Shown here: positions 1 to 8,306 of the stretch, piece after piece | Numbering within the stretch: position 1 is the stretch's first letter | Layout of the letters: each line of letters starts with the position of its first letter | Source of the DNA: Zobellia laminariae | GTDB taxonomy: Bacteria; Bacteroidota; Bacteroidia; Flavobacteriales; Flavobacteriaceae | Direction: 5' to 3' | DNA length: 64,000 bases | NCBI RefSeq assembly: GCF_009725995.1 | Contig: NZ_RCNS01000002.1 | Coordinates: 186,001 to 250,000, forward strand | Notes under the pieces: generated by a model | The model's database searches: none | Seen by the model: the letters and a program-made list of their open reading frames with translations, nothing else | What the model was told of the DNA's origin: nothing | Translations under genes and position numbers: made by a program

Positions 1-450
1 ACCCGCAGCTCTACCTTGTAAGGCTTGATCTGCACTAGCCACAGGTAATGCCGATAATTCTTCGGCTCCTACTGTAGCTATAGCACCAGTTACTTCTGCA
101 CGTGATTGTGTACCGTAACCAACTACTACCACTTCATCTAAAGCTTCTGCATCTTCTTGTAGACTAACATTAATAGAAGTTTGACTTCCTACGGTGATAG
201 TCTGAGTGGTCATCCCTATATAAGAGAATACCAGTTTATCAGTAGAGTTTACATTAGAGAGGGCGTAATTACCATCAAAATCTGTAGTTGTACCATTAGT
301 TGTACCTGCTACTATTATTGTAGCACCTGGCAAGGGAGTGCCGCTATCATCAGAAACTACACCACTTATTGTGGAAGTCTGTGAATAGGCAAACTGCCCG
401 ATCATTACAAGACATGCAATGACCGCATGTTTAAGTTTAATCATAATCAT
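1..450 (-). CDS. SusC/RagA-family TonB-dependent outer-membrane receptor, N-terminal part only
   Basis: Outer-membrane component of a SusCD-type importer, which takes up oligosaccharides or peptides with TonB energy. Only the first 150 residues lie in the window. They show a signal peptide ending near FAYSQ, then a carboxypeptidase-like regulatory domain (motifs PLPGATIIV, TTTDFDGNY, FSYIGM), then the start of the plug with ALDEVVVVGYG and QALQGR, the usual SusC order. Start codons at 450 and 444 are both possible (MIMIKLKH or MIKLKH). The 5' untranslated region carries a short hairpin (480-494) and a TACATTTG box (504-511). The substrate cannot be told because the rest of the locus is outside the window. 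Confidence 0.93.
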   Translation of the reverse strand, partial: MIMIKLKHAVIACLVMIGQFAYSQTSTISGVVSDDSGTPLPGATIIVAGTTNGTTTDFDGNYALSNVNSTDKLVFSYIGMTTQTITVGSQTSINVSLQEDAEALDEVVVVGYGTQSRAEVTGAIATVGAEELSALPVASADQALQGRAAG

Positions 451-479
451 TGGTTTAGTTAGTTAATTATTAAGGTGTT

Positions 480-494
480 GGTCTTATAAAGACC
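480..494 (-). promoter_or_regulatory. Hairpin in the 5' leader of the truncated susC
   Basis: Perfect inverted repeat GGTCTT-ATA-AAGACC lying between the TACATTTG box and the susC start codon. It has no T-tract in the susC direction, so it is not a clear terminator. It could be a leader structure affecting translation or RNA stability; that role is inferred only from position. Confidence 0.4.
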
Positions 495-503
495 GCACTT
501 GAA

Positions 504-511
504 CAAATGTA
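504..511 (-). promoter_or_regulatory. Candidate -7 promoter box (TACATTTG) of the truncated susC
   Basis: Exact match to the Bacteroidota -7 consensus TAnnTTTG on the minus strand, about 54 bases upstream of the susC start. No good -33 TTG is found at the expected distance, so the assignment rests on one box and position. Confidence 0.45.
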
Positions 512-892
512 TGTGAAGGGTTGAATGAGCAGTAGAAGATATGATGCATATACTGAAAATAATGTTGCATGATTCATTATATCACAATGTTTTTGGGGTA
601 AAAAGGGGAATTCAGTAGTTTGAAGCTGTAAAATTTAGTAATATAATACATGCCTGAAATAGAAGAAATATGAAGTAAAAAACCATATGTTACTCAAATT
701 AATTGCTTTGAATAATACATATGTTGATTTCCATTGGGTTATTATAATACGATGGTGATGGTGTTTTGGGTATTGAGAGGCTAGTTATAATAAACGTAGA
801 GTGTCTAGTATTCCTAAATGAAGAAATGGAGTACGAGCAGGAGGAAAGTGATAGAGAATCCTTAAGAAAGATTATTAGTTTATTAGGGGTAT

Positions 893-922
893 AAAAAAAG
901 CCCGATATATATCGGGCTTTTT
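893..922 (-). terminator. Rho-independent terminator of the MFS permease gene
   Basis: Strong stem AAAGCCCGATA/TATCGGGCTTT flanked by A-runs on one side and T-runs on the other, starting about 25 bases past the stop codon of the minus-strand permease. The flanking runs make it look functional in both directions. Confidence 0.85.
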
Positions 923-946
923 AATATAAATATGTAATTCTTTAGT

Positions 947-2191
947 TTATGCAACTTCGGCTTCCGGGTTTTCTTTTCTATTTTTCATCCAGAAATAGAG
1001 TAAGGTGAAAAGTACGATTAGAATTCCGGGAAATATGGTCATGGTCAATAATGTTGCTTGCCCAGATACTAAATCTAATTCATCACCGGTAAAACCTTCT
1101 GCGGCAGCTTTTGCTTTATCGGCATCAATCCATCCACCAATTATCGGTTGGAATATAGAACTAGAGAACATACCTACAGCACCAACAATAGAAAGACCTA
1201 ATGCACCACTTTTAGGAATTTTATCGGCAACGAAACCAATCATGTTAGGCCAGAAATAAGCAACACCCAAGGCAAAGAAGATAGCGGCAACATAAGCCAT
1301 AGCTCCTGTTTGAGTACTGAATAAGTAGATACCTAATGTAGCAAGTACGGCAGAACCTAAAAGAACGCCGGTTTGGTTAAATCTCTTTACCATATCTCCC
1401 CCAAAGAATCTAGCCACCGCCATTAAACCTGCTGTTAATGCAAGGATAATCATAGGGTTGGCTCCACTTTTAGATAAAATAAGACCCACCCATTGGTTTG
1501 GACCAAATTCTGAAATTGCAGTCAGCGCCATACATACGAGCATGAATATAAAGAGCGGGGAAAACATAGCTTTGAAGTTTCCGCCTATTGTGGCAGCTTC
1601 TTCTACTTTAGCTTTAGGCCATGATTGTCCAAAGAACAAATAGGCATAGACAAGTGTTGGTATAAGAATTAACCAAATTTGACTCTCCCAACTAAATGAC
1701 AAATCGGTCATAAAACCTGAGACAAGACTACCAATGGCAATACCACCGGGAAACCACATATGAAAACGATTCAACATTGTACTCATCTTGTTTCCTTGAT
1801 ATGCATCTGCAATCATAGGGTTACAAGCTGCTTCAGTACAACCGTTACCTAGGCCAATTAAAAGTGTTGAGACTAGAAGGCCAATGTAACTACCTGAATA
1901 GATGGTTAAGATTATACCTACAGCGTGCGCAAAGAAAGCGAATTGCATAATGGCTTTACCACCTACCTTATGGTAGATTAATCCACCCACAACCATAGAC
2001 AATGGAAAACCTAAGAACCACATAGAATTAATAAAACCTAGTTGTTCACCACTTAAACTAAGTTCTTCTCCTAATTGTGGTAGAATACCTGCCCTAATAC
2101 TGAAAGAGAAGGCGGTAGTAATTAACGCAAAGCAACTTGCGTAAAAAAGTCTGTTGGCGTTTGAAGCCATTTCAGTTGTTTTTGTTTCCAT
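947..2191 (-). CDS. Major facilitator superfamily transporter, sugar-permease type
   Basis: Inner-membrane secondary transporter of 414 residues with about twelve hydrophobic segments, the normal size for the family. An MFS signature-like loop (GGLIYHKVGGK) follows the second segment, and GLGNGCTEAACNP in segment 4-5 resembles sugar/proton symporters. The C-terminus is short and charged (KNRKENPEAEVA). It is transcribed divergently from a Gfo/Idh/MocA oxidoreductase across 485 bases containing a palindromic operator candidate, so a carbohydrate or polyol as substrate is likely but not shown. The ATG at 2191 is the only reasonable start. A terminator follows at 893-922. Confidence 0.85.
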   Translation of the reverse strand: METKTTEMASNANRLFYASCFALITTAFSFSIRAGILPQLGEELSLSGEQLGFINSMWFLGFPLSMVVGGLIYHKVGGKAIMQFAFFAHAVGIILTIYSGSYIGLLVSTLLIGLGNGCTEAACNPMIADAYQGNKMSTMLNRFHMWFPGGIAIGSLVSGFMTDLSFSWESQIWLILIPTLVYAYLFFGQSWPKAKVEEAATIGGNFKAMFSPLFIFMLVCMALTAISEFGPNQWVGLILSKSGANPMIILALTAGLMAVARFFGGDMVKRFNQTGVLLGSAVLATLGIYLFSTQTGAMAYVAAIFFALGVAYFWPNMIGFVADKIPKSGALGLSIVGAVGMFSSSIFQPIIGGWIDADKAKAAAEGFTGDELDLVSGQATLLTMTIFPGILIVLFTLLYFWMKNRKENPEAEVA

Positions 2192-2676
2192 AAAATATTG
2201 GTTTGTTGTTTAAGCTGAAATTCGTAAAAGTATTTTTCAATACGTTTTTATTGCGAAAATCGAAACGAAAGATAAATCAAAAATATGTAATTGATAAAAA
2301 AAAACAGAATTTAACAACTAAGTATAACCTAGAATCTGGCCTTATAATTGGCATGTAAATATGGTTTTTTAACAACACATGTGTTAAATATACACTTGTT
2401 TAAAAGAAGTATGTTATCTTCAAGGTGCAAAAAGTCAGGTGATTAACTGCAAAAAGATAAAGAATTAGCCAGATTGCGTTAGTATTCAATAGGATTGAAC
2501 CTTTAGAAAACACCAACTTGTAAAACTAACAATATTATAATTTTTTGATAATAATGTCCTTGTGGAAGTGAGAAAAACGCAAGGTTTAGTGAAATAAATT
2601 GCCTTATTATTTTTATATTCACACCTGCTTTATCCATAGTATACGTACCAGAATTAATATCAGAAATATTGAGAAA
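2192..2676. other. Divergent intergenic region between MFS permease and Gfo/Idh oxidoreductase
   Basis: AT-rich divergent promoter region. The clearest structure is the nested palindrome at 2368-2388, followed by TACACTTG at 2391-2398, one base off the TAnnTTTG box and pointing toward the oxidoreductase. The frame of the oxidoreductase stays open back to 2599, but that extension encodes hydrophobic, non-conserved residues ahead of a good Tat signal, so it is treated as non-coding. Confidence 0.5.
2368..2388. promoter_or_regulatory. Candidate operator: nested inverted repeats
   Basis: Two overlapping symmetries are visible: a perfect 12-base palindrome AACACATGTGTT at 2374-2385, and the arms TTTAACA (2368-2374) and TGTTAAA (2382-2388) seven bases apart. 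Such sites upstream of sugar genes are typically bound by LacI- or GntR-type repressors. No regulator gene lies adjacent, so the binding protein is unknown. Confidence 0.45.
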
Positions 2677-4017
2677 ATGAAAGAAAACAAGACCAAAACC
2701 AGTATGATCAAAAAATCAAGAAGAGATTTTGTAAAAAACACAGCTTTGTTTACCGGCGGAGCTATGTTATTGCCAAACCTGCATATGAGCGGTATGGCAA
2801 ATGTATTAGGAAACAAGAAATTAAAGTTGGCACTGGTTGGCTGTGGTGGTCGTGGTACGGGTGCAGCGGTTCAAGCATTAACTGCAGATGATAATGTAGA
2901 GCTTGTTGCTATGGCAGATGCTTTTGAAGATCGCTTAAAAGGTAGTTTGGCGAATATCTCTAAAGCTATGGGCGAAACCAAAAAGATTAATGTAAAGGAA
3001 AAGAACCAGTTTGTTGGTTTTGATGCCGCTACAAAGGCAATGGATTTGGCAGATGTGGTTATTTTGGCAACACCTCCTGGTTTCCGTCCGCAACATTTTG
3101 AATACGCAGTAAATAATGGTAAACATGTGTTTATGGAGAAGCCGGTAGCAACAGATGTACCCGGTGTGCGTAAAGTATTGGCAGCTGCTAAAAAAGCAAA
3201 AGAAAATGAATTAAATGTAGTGGTTGGTCTTCAAAGACATTATCAAGACAGTTATTTGGCCGCTATTGACCAAATTAAAAAAGACTCCATTGGTAAAATT
3301 GTTTCTGGACAAGTATATTGGAACAGTGGTGGAGTTTGGGTTCGTGAGCGTCAGCAGCAACAGAGTGAACTTGAATATCAAATGCGTAACTGGTATTATT
3401 TTAACTGGCTATGTGGCGATCATATTTTGGAACAGCACATTCACAATATAGATGTAGCCAATTGGTTTGTTGGCGAATATCCTATCTCCGCTCAAGGTAT
3501 GGGTGGTAGACAAGTAAGAAAAGGGAAAGACCATGGTGAAATTTTTGATCATCATTTTGTAGAGTATACGTATCCAAGTGGAGCTGTAATAGCAAGTCAG
3601 TGTCGTCATCAACCAGAAACTATGAGTAAAGTTTCAGAGTTTTTCCAAGGCACAAAAGGGACGGTATATACTAAAGGAGATAATGCTACATTAACAGATT
3701 ATAATGGAAATTCCATATTTGAACACAGAGGCAAAGAAGATCCAAACCCTTATCAAGTAGAGCATATAAAACTTTTTGAGTCTATTAGAAACGGTGGCGT
3801 TATTGCCGATGCTGAAAATGGGGCTAAAAGTACAATGAGTGCTATAATAGGTAGAATGGCTACATATTCCGGAAAAGTAATTAAATGGGATGAGGCTATT
3901 CAGTCTAATATTGATTTGGCTCCCGATGAATTAACCTGGGATTCTCCAGCTCCGGTACAGCCAAATGCTGATGGTACTTACAACAAACCAAAACCCGGTG
4001 AAACAGTTGTGATTTAA
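2677..4017 (+). CDS. Gfo/Idh/MocA-family oxidoreductase with a Tat signal
   Basis: NAD(P)-dependent oxidoreductase of the glucose-fructose oxidoreductase / inositol dehydrogenase family, 446 residues from the chosen start. A twin-arginine motif SRRDFVK followed by a hydrophobic stretch predicts export to the periplasm in folded form with its cofactor. The Rossmann motif ALVGCGGRGTGA comes next, then MEKPVATD (the Lys of the EKP motif is the usual catalytic base), then GDHILEQHIHNID in the C-terminal domain. ATGs at 2677 (MKENKTK) and 2704 (MIKKSRR) both keep the Tat signal; 2677 is preferred and an open frame to 2599 is ignored. A terminator follows at 4042-4071. Substrate unknown; the divergent sugar-type permease suggests carbohydrate metabolism. 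Confidence 0.88.
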   Translation: MKENKTKTSMIKKSRRDFVKNTALFTGGAMLLPNLHMSGMANVLGNKKLKLALVGCGGRGTGAAVQALTADDNVELVAMADAFEDRLKGSLANISKAMGETKKINVKEKNQFVGFDAATKAMDLADVVILATPPGFRPQHFEYAVNNGKHVFMEKPVATDVPGVRKVLAAAKKAKENELNVVVGLQRHYQDSYLAAIDQIKKDSIGKIVSGQVYWNSGGVWVRERQQQQSELEYQMRNWYYFNWLCGDHILEQHIHNIDVANWFVGEYPISAQGMGGRQVRKGKDHGEIFDHHFVEYTYPSGAVIASQCRHQPETMSKVSEFFQGTKGTVYTKGDNATLTDYNGNSIFEHRGKEDPNPYQVEHIKLFESIRNGGVIADAENGAKSTMSAIIGRMATYSGKVIKWDEAIQSNIDLAPDELTWDSPAPVQPNADGTYNKPKPGETVVI

Positions 4018-4041
4018 TTTATGAACTTCAAAAAATAACAG

Positions 4042-4071
4042 TGTCCCCATGATTTTCGGGGACATTTTTTT
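4042..4071 (+). terminator. Rho-independent terminator of the Gfo/Idh gene
   Basis: Stem TGTCCCC/GGGGACA with a nine-base loop followed by seven Ts, 24 bases past the stop codon. Confidence 0.85.
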
Positions 4072-4110
4072 GTTTCTGTTTTAAAAGAAACAGACGGGTT
4101 CTAAATTTAA

Positions 4111-4139
4111 CGGTTAACCGAAAAATAGGGTTAACTTTG
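4111..4139 (+). promoter_or_regulatory. Promoter of the FGE-galK operon with overlapping palindrome
   Basis: TAACTTTG at 4132-4139 matches the TAnnTTTG -7 box exactly and lies 23 bases before the FGE start codon. Just upstream is the perfect 10-base palindrome CGGTTAACCG (4111-4120), and its core GGTTAAC recurs at 4129-4135 overlapping the -7 box. The layout suggests a repressor site covering the promoter; the regulator is unknown. Confidence 0.5.
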
Positions 4140-4162
4140 TTTTCCATTTTTCAAATATAATT

Positions 4163-5305
4163 ATGCACAATACGATTAAAATTTACGCTTCTGTAGCAGT
4201 TCTTTGTTTATCTATAGGGTGTAAGGAAGATAAATCTCAAAAGGCAGAAGTAGTTGACGCTGCTGAGAAAATAGAGGCTCCCAAAACCATTGAAGTAGAT
4301 ACTACGGTCATTAAAGAAATGCCCAAAGATGTAGCTACGCCTAAGGGAATGGTTTGGATTCCTGGCGCTGTGTTTTCTCAAGGAGCGGTTCCGCAAGATA
4401 AAGGGGCTATGGAGCATGAGAAGCCTGCACATAAAGTTGCGGTAGATGGTTTCTTTATGGATATCACCGAGGTTACAAATGACGATTTTAAAAAATTCGT
4501 AAAGGCAACGGGTTATGAAACCGTAGCGGAACGCCAAATAGATTGGGAAGAAATGAAAAAACAACTTCCTGAAGGCACTCCTAAGCCACATGATAGTATT
4601 ATGCAACCAGGTTCTTTGACCTTTAAACAAGCTAAAAGTGCTGTGCCAAATCTTTATGACTTTTCACAATGGTGGAGTTGGACCATAGGCGCGGACTGGC
4701 AACATCCAAATGGACCAAAAAGCTCTATTAAGGGTAAAGGAAATTATCCTGTAGTACACATTGCATACGAAGATGCTTTAGCATATTGTGAATGGGCAAA
4801 TAGACGTTTGCCAACTGAAGCGGAATGGGAACGTGCTGCTCGTGGTACGCATTTAACAACAACGTATTCTTGGGGAGACGAAGACACTAAATTATCGGAA
4901 AAGGCAAATACTTGGGAAGGTGAGTTTCCGGTAACCAATGCAGAGACTGACGGTTATGGACTTCGTGCACCTGTAAAATCCTATCCAGCAAATGACTTTG
5001 GGTTATATGATATGGCAGGAAACGTTTGGGAGTGGACTAACGATTGGTACAATACTAACTATTACAAAGAATTGAATACAACGTATCCGGTGGCTAAAAA
5101 TCCATTGGGAGCAGATCAGGCTTATAACGAAAGAGACCCTTATGCAAGAGAAAAAGTAATGAAAGGTGGTTCTTTTTTATGCAACGCCAGTTATTGCGCC
5201 AGTTATAGAGTTTCATCTCGTATGGCTACAAGTTTAGATTCATCATTAGAACATTTAGGTTTTAGAACCGTTGCAACGGCAGATATGGTTCGTAACTCAA
5301 AATAA
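4163..5305 (+). CDS. Formylglycine-generating enzyme (SUMF1/FGE family), lipoprotein
   Basis: FGE oxidises the active-site Cys of sulfatases to formylglycine, the residue needed for sulfate-ester hydrolysis. The 380-residue product begins with a lipoprotein-like signal ending at Cys20 (LSIGC), then a low-complexity linker to about 65, then the FGE-sulfatase domain (MVWIPGAVF, ITEVTNDDF, RLPTEAEWERAARG, GLYDMAGNVWEWTNDW). Near the end KGGSFLCNASYCASYR carries Cys340 and Cys345, spaced as in catalytically active FGE (human Cys336 and Cys341) and followed by HLGFR. Many Bacteroidota paralogues, such as GldK/GldJ-type lipoproteins, lack this pair, so this one is probably a true sulfatase-maturing enzyme acting in the periplasm. 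No sulfatase gene is in the window. It shares an operon with galK, 12 bases downstream. Confidence 0.9.
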   Translation: MHNTIKIYASVAVLCLSIGCKEDKSQKAEVVDAAEKIEAPKTIEVDTTVIKEMPKDVATPKGMVWIPGAVFSQGAVPQDKGAMEHEKPAHKVAVDGFFMDITEVTNDDFKKFVKATGYETVAERQIDWEEMKKQLPEGTPKPHDSIMQPGSLTFKQAKSAVPNLYDFSQWWSWTIGADWQHPNGPKSSIKGKGNYPVVHIAYEDALAYCEWANRRLPTEAEWERAARGTHLTTTYSWGDEDTKLSEKANTWEGEFPVTNAETDGYGLRAPVKSYPANDFGLYDMAGNVWEWTNDWYNTNYYKELNTTYPVAKNPLGADQAYNERDPYAREKVMKGGSFLCNASYCASYRVSSRMATSLDSSLEHLGFRTVATADMVRNSK

Positions 5306-5317
5306 ACAACCTCTCTT

Positions 5318-6445
5318 ATGCAGTTTTTAGAAAATTTTAAACCAGAATTAGTCATATCATCACCGGGTAGAATAAACCTTATAGGTGAACATACTGATTA
5401 TAATATGGGTTATGTGCTTCCAACAGCCATAGAAAAGAATATTACATTCAGTTTTAAAAAGAACGGTTCCGAAAACCAATGTCATGTGTACAGTAAAACA
5501 TATGACACAGGTTTTGAATTAAATCTAGATAAGATTGCGGTAAGTAAAGTAGAGTGGGAGAATTACATTCTAGGCGTGTTGAATGAAATCTCAAAAAGAA
5601 CTGATAAAGTTAGAGGTTTTGATTGTATCGTAGAAAGTAACTTGCCTACTGGTTCTGGTCTAAGCTCGTCTGCAGCTTTGGAATGTGGTTTGGCTTTTGG
5701 TCTTAATGAAATTTTTGATTTGGGTCTTTCTAAAATAGAAATGGTGCAACTTTCGCAGACTGCAGAGCATACGTACGTGGGAACACAATGTGGTATTATG
5801 GATCAATTTGCTTCGGTAATGAGCGAAGCGGGAAATGTTATTCTATTAGACTGCCGGTCTTTGGAATACAAGCATATTCCTATAGATTTACATCCGTATA
5901 AAATCATACTTCTTAATACAAAGGTTTCTCATAATCTAGCTTCTAGTGAATATAACACCCGGAAACAAGAATGTGAACAGGGTGTAGCCATTATTCAGAA
6001 GAAATACCCTAATGTAAAATCTTTAAGGGATGTTGATGAAACAATGCTTCTTGCATCCAAAGAAGATATGAGCCCTACGGTTTACAACAGATGTTCATTT
6101 ATCGTAAAAGAAAATGATAGGGTATTGGAAATGGTAGATGCATTAAAACAAAACAATCTTAAAGAGGTTGGTCAGATTCTTTATAAAGCCCATGATGGTA
6201 TTAGTAAGGAGTATGAAGTAAGTTGTCCTGAATCGGATTTCTTGGTAGACTTCTCTAAGGATAACGCTCAAGTATTAGGTGCTAGACAGACTGGTGGTGG
6301 TTTTGGCGGATGTACATTGAACATTGTGCACGAAAGCGCTATTGGAGATTTTGTAAGTGCTGCTACAAAAGCATATAAAGATAAGTTTGATATTACATTG
6401 GAAGCATTTGAAGTGCGGCCAAGTGGTGGTACATCTATCATATAA
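5318..6445 (+). CDS. galK: Galactokinase
   Basis: Phosphorylates alpha-D-galactose at O1 with ATP, the entry step of the Leloir pathway, in the cytoplasm. The 375-residue protein has the galactokinase signature GRINLIGEHTDYN (17-29), the GHMP ATP-binding motif LPTGSGLSSSAALE (109-122), the catalytic Asp162 in GIMDQFAS, and the third GHMP motif TGGGFGGC near the C-terminus. Length and motif spacing are those of standard GalK. It starts 12 bases after the FGE gene, so the two are almost certainly co-transcribed, and ends at a strong bidirectional terminator. No galT or galE is adjacent. Confidence 0.96.
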   Translation: MQFLENFKPELVISSPGRINLIGEHTDYNMGYVLPTAIEKNITFSFKKNGSENQCHVYSKTYDTGFELNLDKIAVSKVEWENYILGVLNEISKRTDKVRGFDCIVESNLPTGSGLSSSAALECGLAFGLNEIFDLGLSKIEMVQLSQTAEHTYVGTQCGIMDQFASVMSEAGNVILLDCRSLEYKHIPIDLHPYKIILLNTKVSHNLASSEYNTRKQECEQGVAIIQKKYPNVKSLRDVDETMLLASKEDMSPTVYNRCSFIVKENDRVLEMVDALKQNNLKEVGQILYKAHDGISKEYEVSCPESDFLVDFSKDNAQVLGARQTGGGFGGCTLNIVHESAIGDFVSAATKAYKDKFDITLEAFEVRPSGGTSII

Positions 6446-6475
6446 AAAAGGCCAATCTTAAGATTGGCCTTTTTT
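6445..6475. terminator. Bidirectional terminator between galK and a LytTR regulator
   Basis: Long near-perfect stem AAAAAAGGCCAATCTT/AAGATTGGCCTTTTTT with T-runs in both directions between two convergent genes (stops at 6445 and 6491). It should serve both. Confidence 0.9.
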
Positions 6476-6490
6476 ATATGAGAGTAGAAA

Positions 6491-7195
6491 CTATTGAGCC
6501 TCTGAGTTCATTAGCGCGTCTTCTAGTGCAAGTTTTTTATGTCTACTTAATGGAATTGAATGTCCGCAGACTTCAACTTGGGATCCGTTAAATTTATCAA
6601 CCCTGTCTAAGTTTATGATATAGGATTTGTGTACTCTCAGGAACCTATCTTCTGGTAGCTTTTCGGCAAAAGACTTCATAGTAGACAGAATCAAAACATT
6701 TTTCTCGTCTGTAACTACTTTTATATAGTCACCAAGACCTTCAATCCATTTTATTTGACCAAGAGGTAATTTAACCTTTTTGAGTTTGCTGTTCACGAAA
6801 ATATAATCATCTTCATTTTCTTCAATCTCAATATTGTTTTGTAATGCTTTTTTAATAGCCGTATTAAAACGGTTTTGACGTATAGGTTTAAGAAGATAAT
6901 CGGTTACATCATAGTCAAAAGCCTGCATGGCATATTCTTCTTTTGCAGAAATTAGAATAATCTGCGGTCGGCTTTTTAAAGAGTCTAGAAATTGAAAACC
7001 ATTGATCAAAGGCATTTCTATATCTAGAAAAACGAGGTCTACATCGCTTTCCTCCATATGTTTTTGCGCTTCAATTGCATTTTTATAATCAGCAACAAAA
7101 CGAAGATTAATATGGTTTTTGATAAGTTTGGCGACTGCAGTACGTTGCGTCTTAGAGTCGTCTATAACTACACACGTTAATTTTACAGAATTCAT
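6491..7195 (-). CDS. LytTR-family response regulator, receiver intact
   Basis: Two-component response regulator of 234 residues. The receiver domain (about 5-120) has the acidic pair D12-D13, the phospho-acceptor Asp58 in LVFLDIEMP, a Ser in IILISAKEE and Lys in YLLKPI. A LytTR DNA-binding domain follows from about 135 to 228 (KKVKLPLGQIKWIEGLGDYIKV, read in pieces; FLRVHKSYIINLDRV). A related gene lies 1.1 kb away at 8307-9005, on the other side of a universal stress protein, and differs at the phosphorylation site. No kinase gene is adjacent. It terminates at 6445-6475. Confidence 0.93.
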   Translation of the reverse strand: MNSVKLTCVVIDDSKTQRTAVAKLIKNHINLRFVADYKNAIEAQKHMEESDVDLVFLDIEMPLINGFQFLDSLKSRPQIILISAKEEYAMQAFDYDVTDYLLKPIRQNRFNTAIKKALQNNIEIEENEDDYIFVNSKLKKVKLPLGQIKWIEGLGDYIKVVTDEKNVLILSTMKSFAEKLPEDRFLRVHKSYIINLDRVDKFNGSQVEVCGHSIPLSRHKKLALEDALMNSEAQ

Positions 7196-7415
7196 AGTAA
7201 GAGGATTGTTTAAAAAGTATGTAACTTCTTAAAGAGGTTAAATAATTATTAACTAATCACCTTCTTTTTACAGTTGTGGGGCCAGATAAAAAATAGGTTA
7301 GCTAATGCAAATATATAATATAATATTTTACTGGCTTTTCAGCACTTTTAAAATTGAGTCTGACTCTTAAATTTCACTGATATGGACAGTAAAACTGATA
7401 GTTGTCATGTTTTTT

Positions 7416-7423
7416 TATTTTTG
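7416..7423 (+). promoter_or_regulatory. Candidate -7 box (TATTTTTG) of the universal stress protein gene
   Basis: Exact TAnnTTTG match 34 bases upstream of the start codon. No matching -33 TTG at 19-21 bases was seen. Confidence 0.45.
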
Positions 7424-7457
7424 AAAGCCATAGTTTTATAAAACTAAATCAAAAGTC

Positions 7458-8303
7458 ATGCTAAAAGTCCTTTTACCGACCGATTTTTCTGAAAATTCTA
7501 GAAATGCCATTGATTATGCCCTGCATTTTTATAAAGAAGTAGAGTGTACTTTCTATCTTTTGCATACCTACACCCCAACAGCAATGAGGATTGATTATAT
7601 TTTGGGTTCACCCGGACAGATAGGTCTAGGCGATAATTGGCTGACTGAAACAGAAACCGAAATAAATGAGTTTCGTGAGGAGTTAGAACTTACAAACCAT
7701 AATCCCAAACATCAGTTTATTACGCACATTGCATTAGAATCTTTAGTGGATGAGGTTTTACAAGTAATTATAAAAGAAAGTGTAGATATTATAGTTATGG
7801 GAACGCAAGGAGCTACTGGAGCTAAATCTGTGTTCTTGGGTACTAAAACAATGAATGTTTTGAGAATAGCAGCATGTCCCGTACTTGTAGTTCCAAAGGG
7901 ATGTTTTTATAAAGCGCCCAAAGAAGTGGCTTTAGTAACTAGTTACAAAAGAAATTTTTCTGCAGAGGTTTTGGCACCCTTAAAAAGTGTTCTTTCCCGT
8001 TTTGAATCATCTGTACATATAATGCACATAAATGAAGAAGAACGGTTAGATTTCACGCAAGAGTCTAACAGAAATACGTTAGACGCTTATTTAAATGAAT
8101 TTGTCCCCACATATCATTGGATGCCTAATTTTACAAATAAAACAAAGAGCATTCAAGTATTTTTAAAAGAATTGGATATTGATTTCTTGACTATGGTTAA
8201 ATATGACCATGATTTTATAGAAGGTATAATGAGGGAACCGGTAATTAAAAAAGTGAGTTTTAGTGTAGAAATACCATTTTTAGTGATTCCGGTGGAGAAC
8301 TAG
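7458..8303 (+). CDS. Universal stress protein, two tandem UspA domains
   Basis: Cytoplasmic UspA-family protein of 281 residues. The first domain (1-150) begins KVLLPTDFSENSRNAIDYA and ends with the ATP-binding signature, where GTQGATG and the later LGTKTMNVL form the G-2x-G-9x-G(S/T) pattern before CPVLVVPKG. The second domain (about 155-281) is degenerate and lacks this signature, so only the first half probably binds nucleotide. Double-domain UspA proteins are common in Bacteroidota. It sits between two LytTR regulators and is convergent with the second, with only three bases between the stop codons and no separate terminator. Confidence 0.9.
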   Translation: MLKVLLPTDFSENSRNAIDYALHFYKEVECTFYLLHTYTPTAMRIDYILGSPGQIGLGDNWLTETETEINEFREELELTNHNPKHQFITHIALESLVDEVLQVIIKESVDIIVMGTQGATGAKSVFLGTKTMNVLRIAACPVLVVPKGCFYKAPKEVALVTSYKRNFSAEVLAPLKSVLSRFESSVHIMHINEEERLDFTQESNRNTLDAYLNEFVPTYHWMPNFTNKTKSIQVFLKELDIDFLTMVKYDHDFIEGIMREPVIKKVSFSVEIPFLVIPVEN

Positions 8304-8306
8304 AAT

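Larger units (their letters stand above)
451..946. other. Intergenic region between susC and the MFS permease
   Basis: About 500 bases with no credible coding frame. It holds the susC leader hairpin and promoter box at the left and the MFS terminator at the right. An 8-base direct repeat CATATGTT occurs at 684-691 and 718-725, which may be chance in such AT-rich DNA. Nothing else was recognised. Confidence 0.5.

Noticed and set aside
684..725. Direct repeat CATATGTT spaced 34 bases in the susC-MFS gap
   Set aside because: Eight-base matches are expected by chance in very AT-rich DNA and no further symmetry supports a site.
2599..2676. Longer start for the Gfo/Idh oxidoreductase
   Set aside because: The extension has a sequence unlike a leader and would bury the twin-arginine signal; ATG at 2677 or 2704 fits the family.
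4208..4630. 140-codon open frame on the minus strand
   Set aside because: It lies entirely inside the well-supported FGE gene on the other strand, with no recognisable domain.
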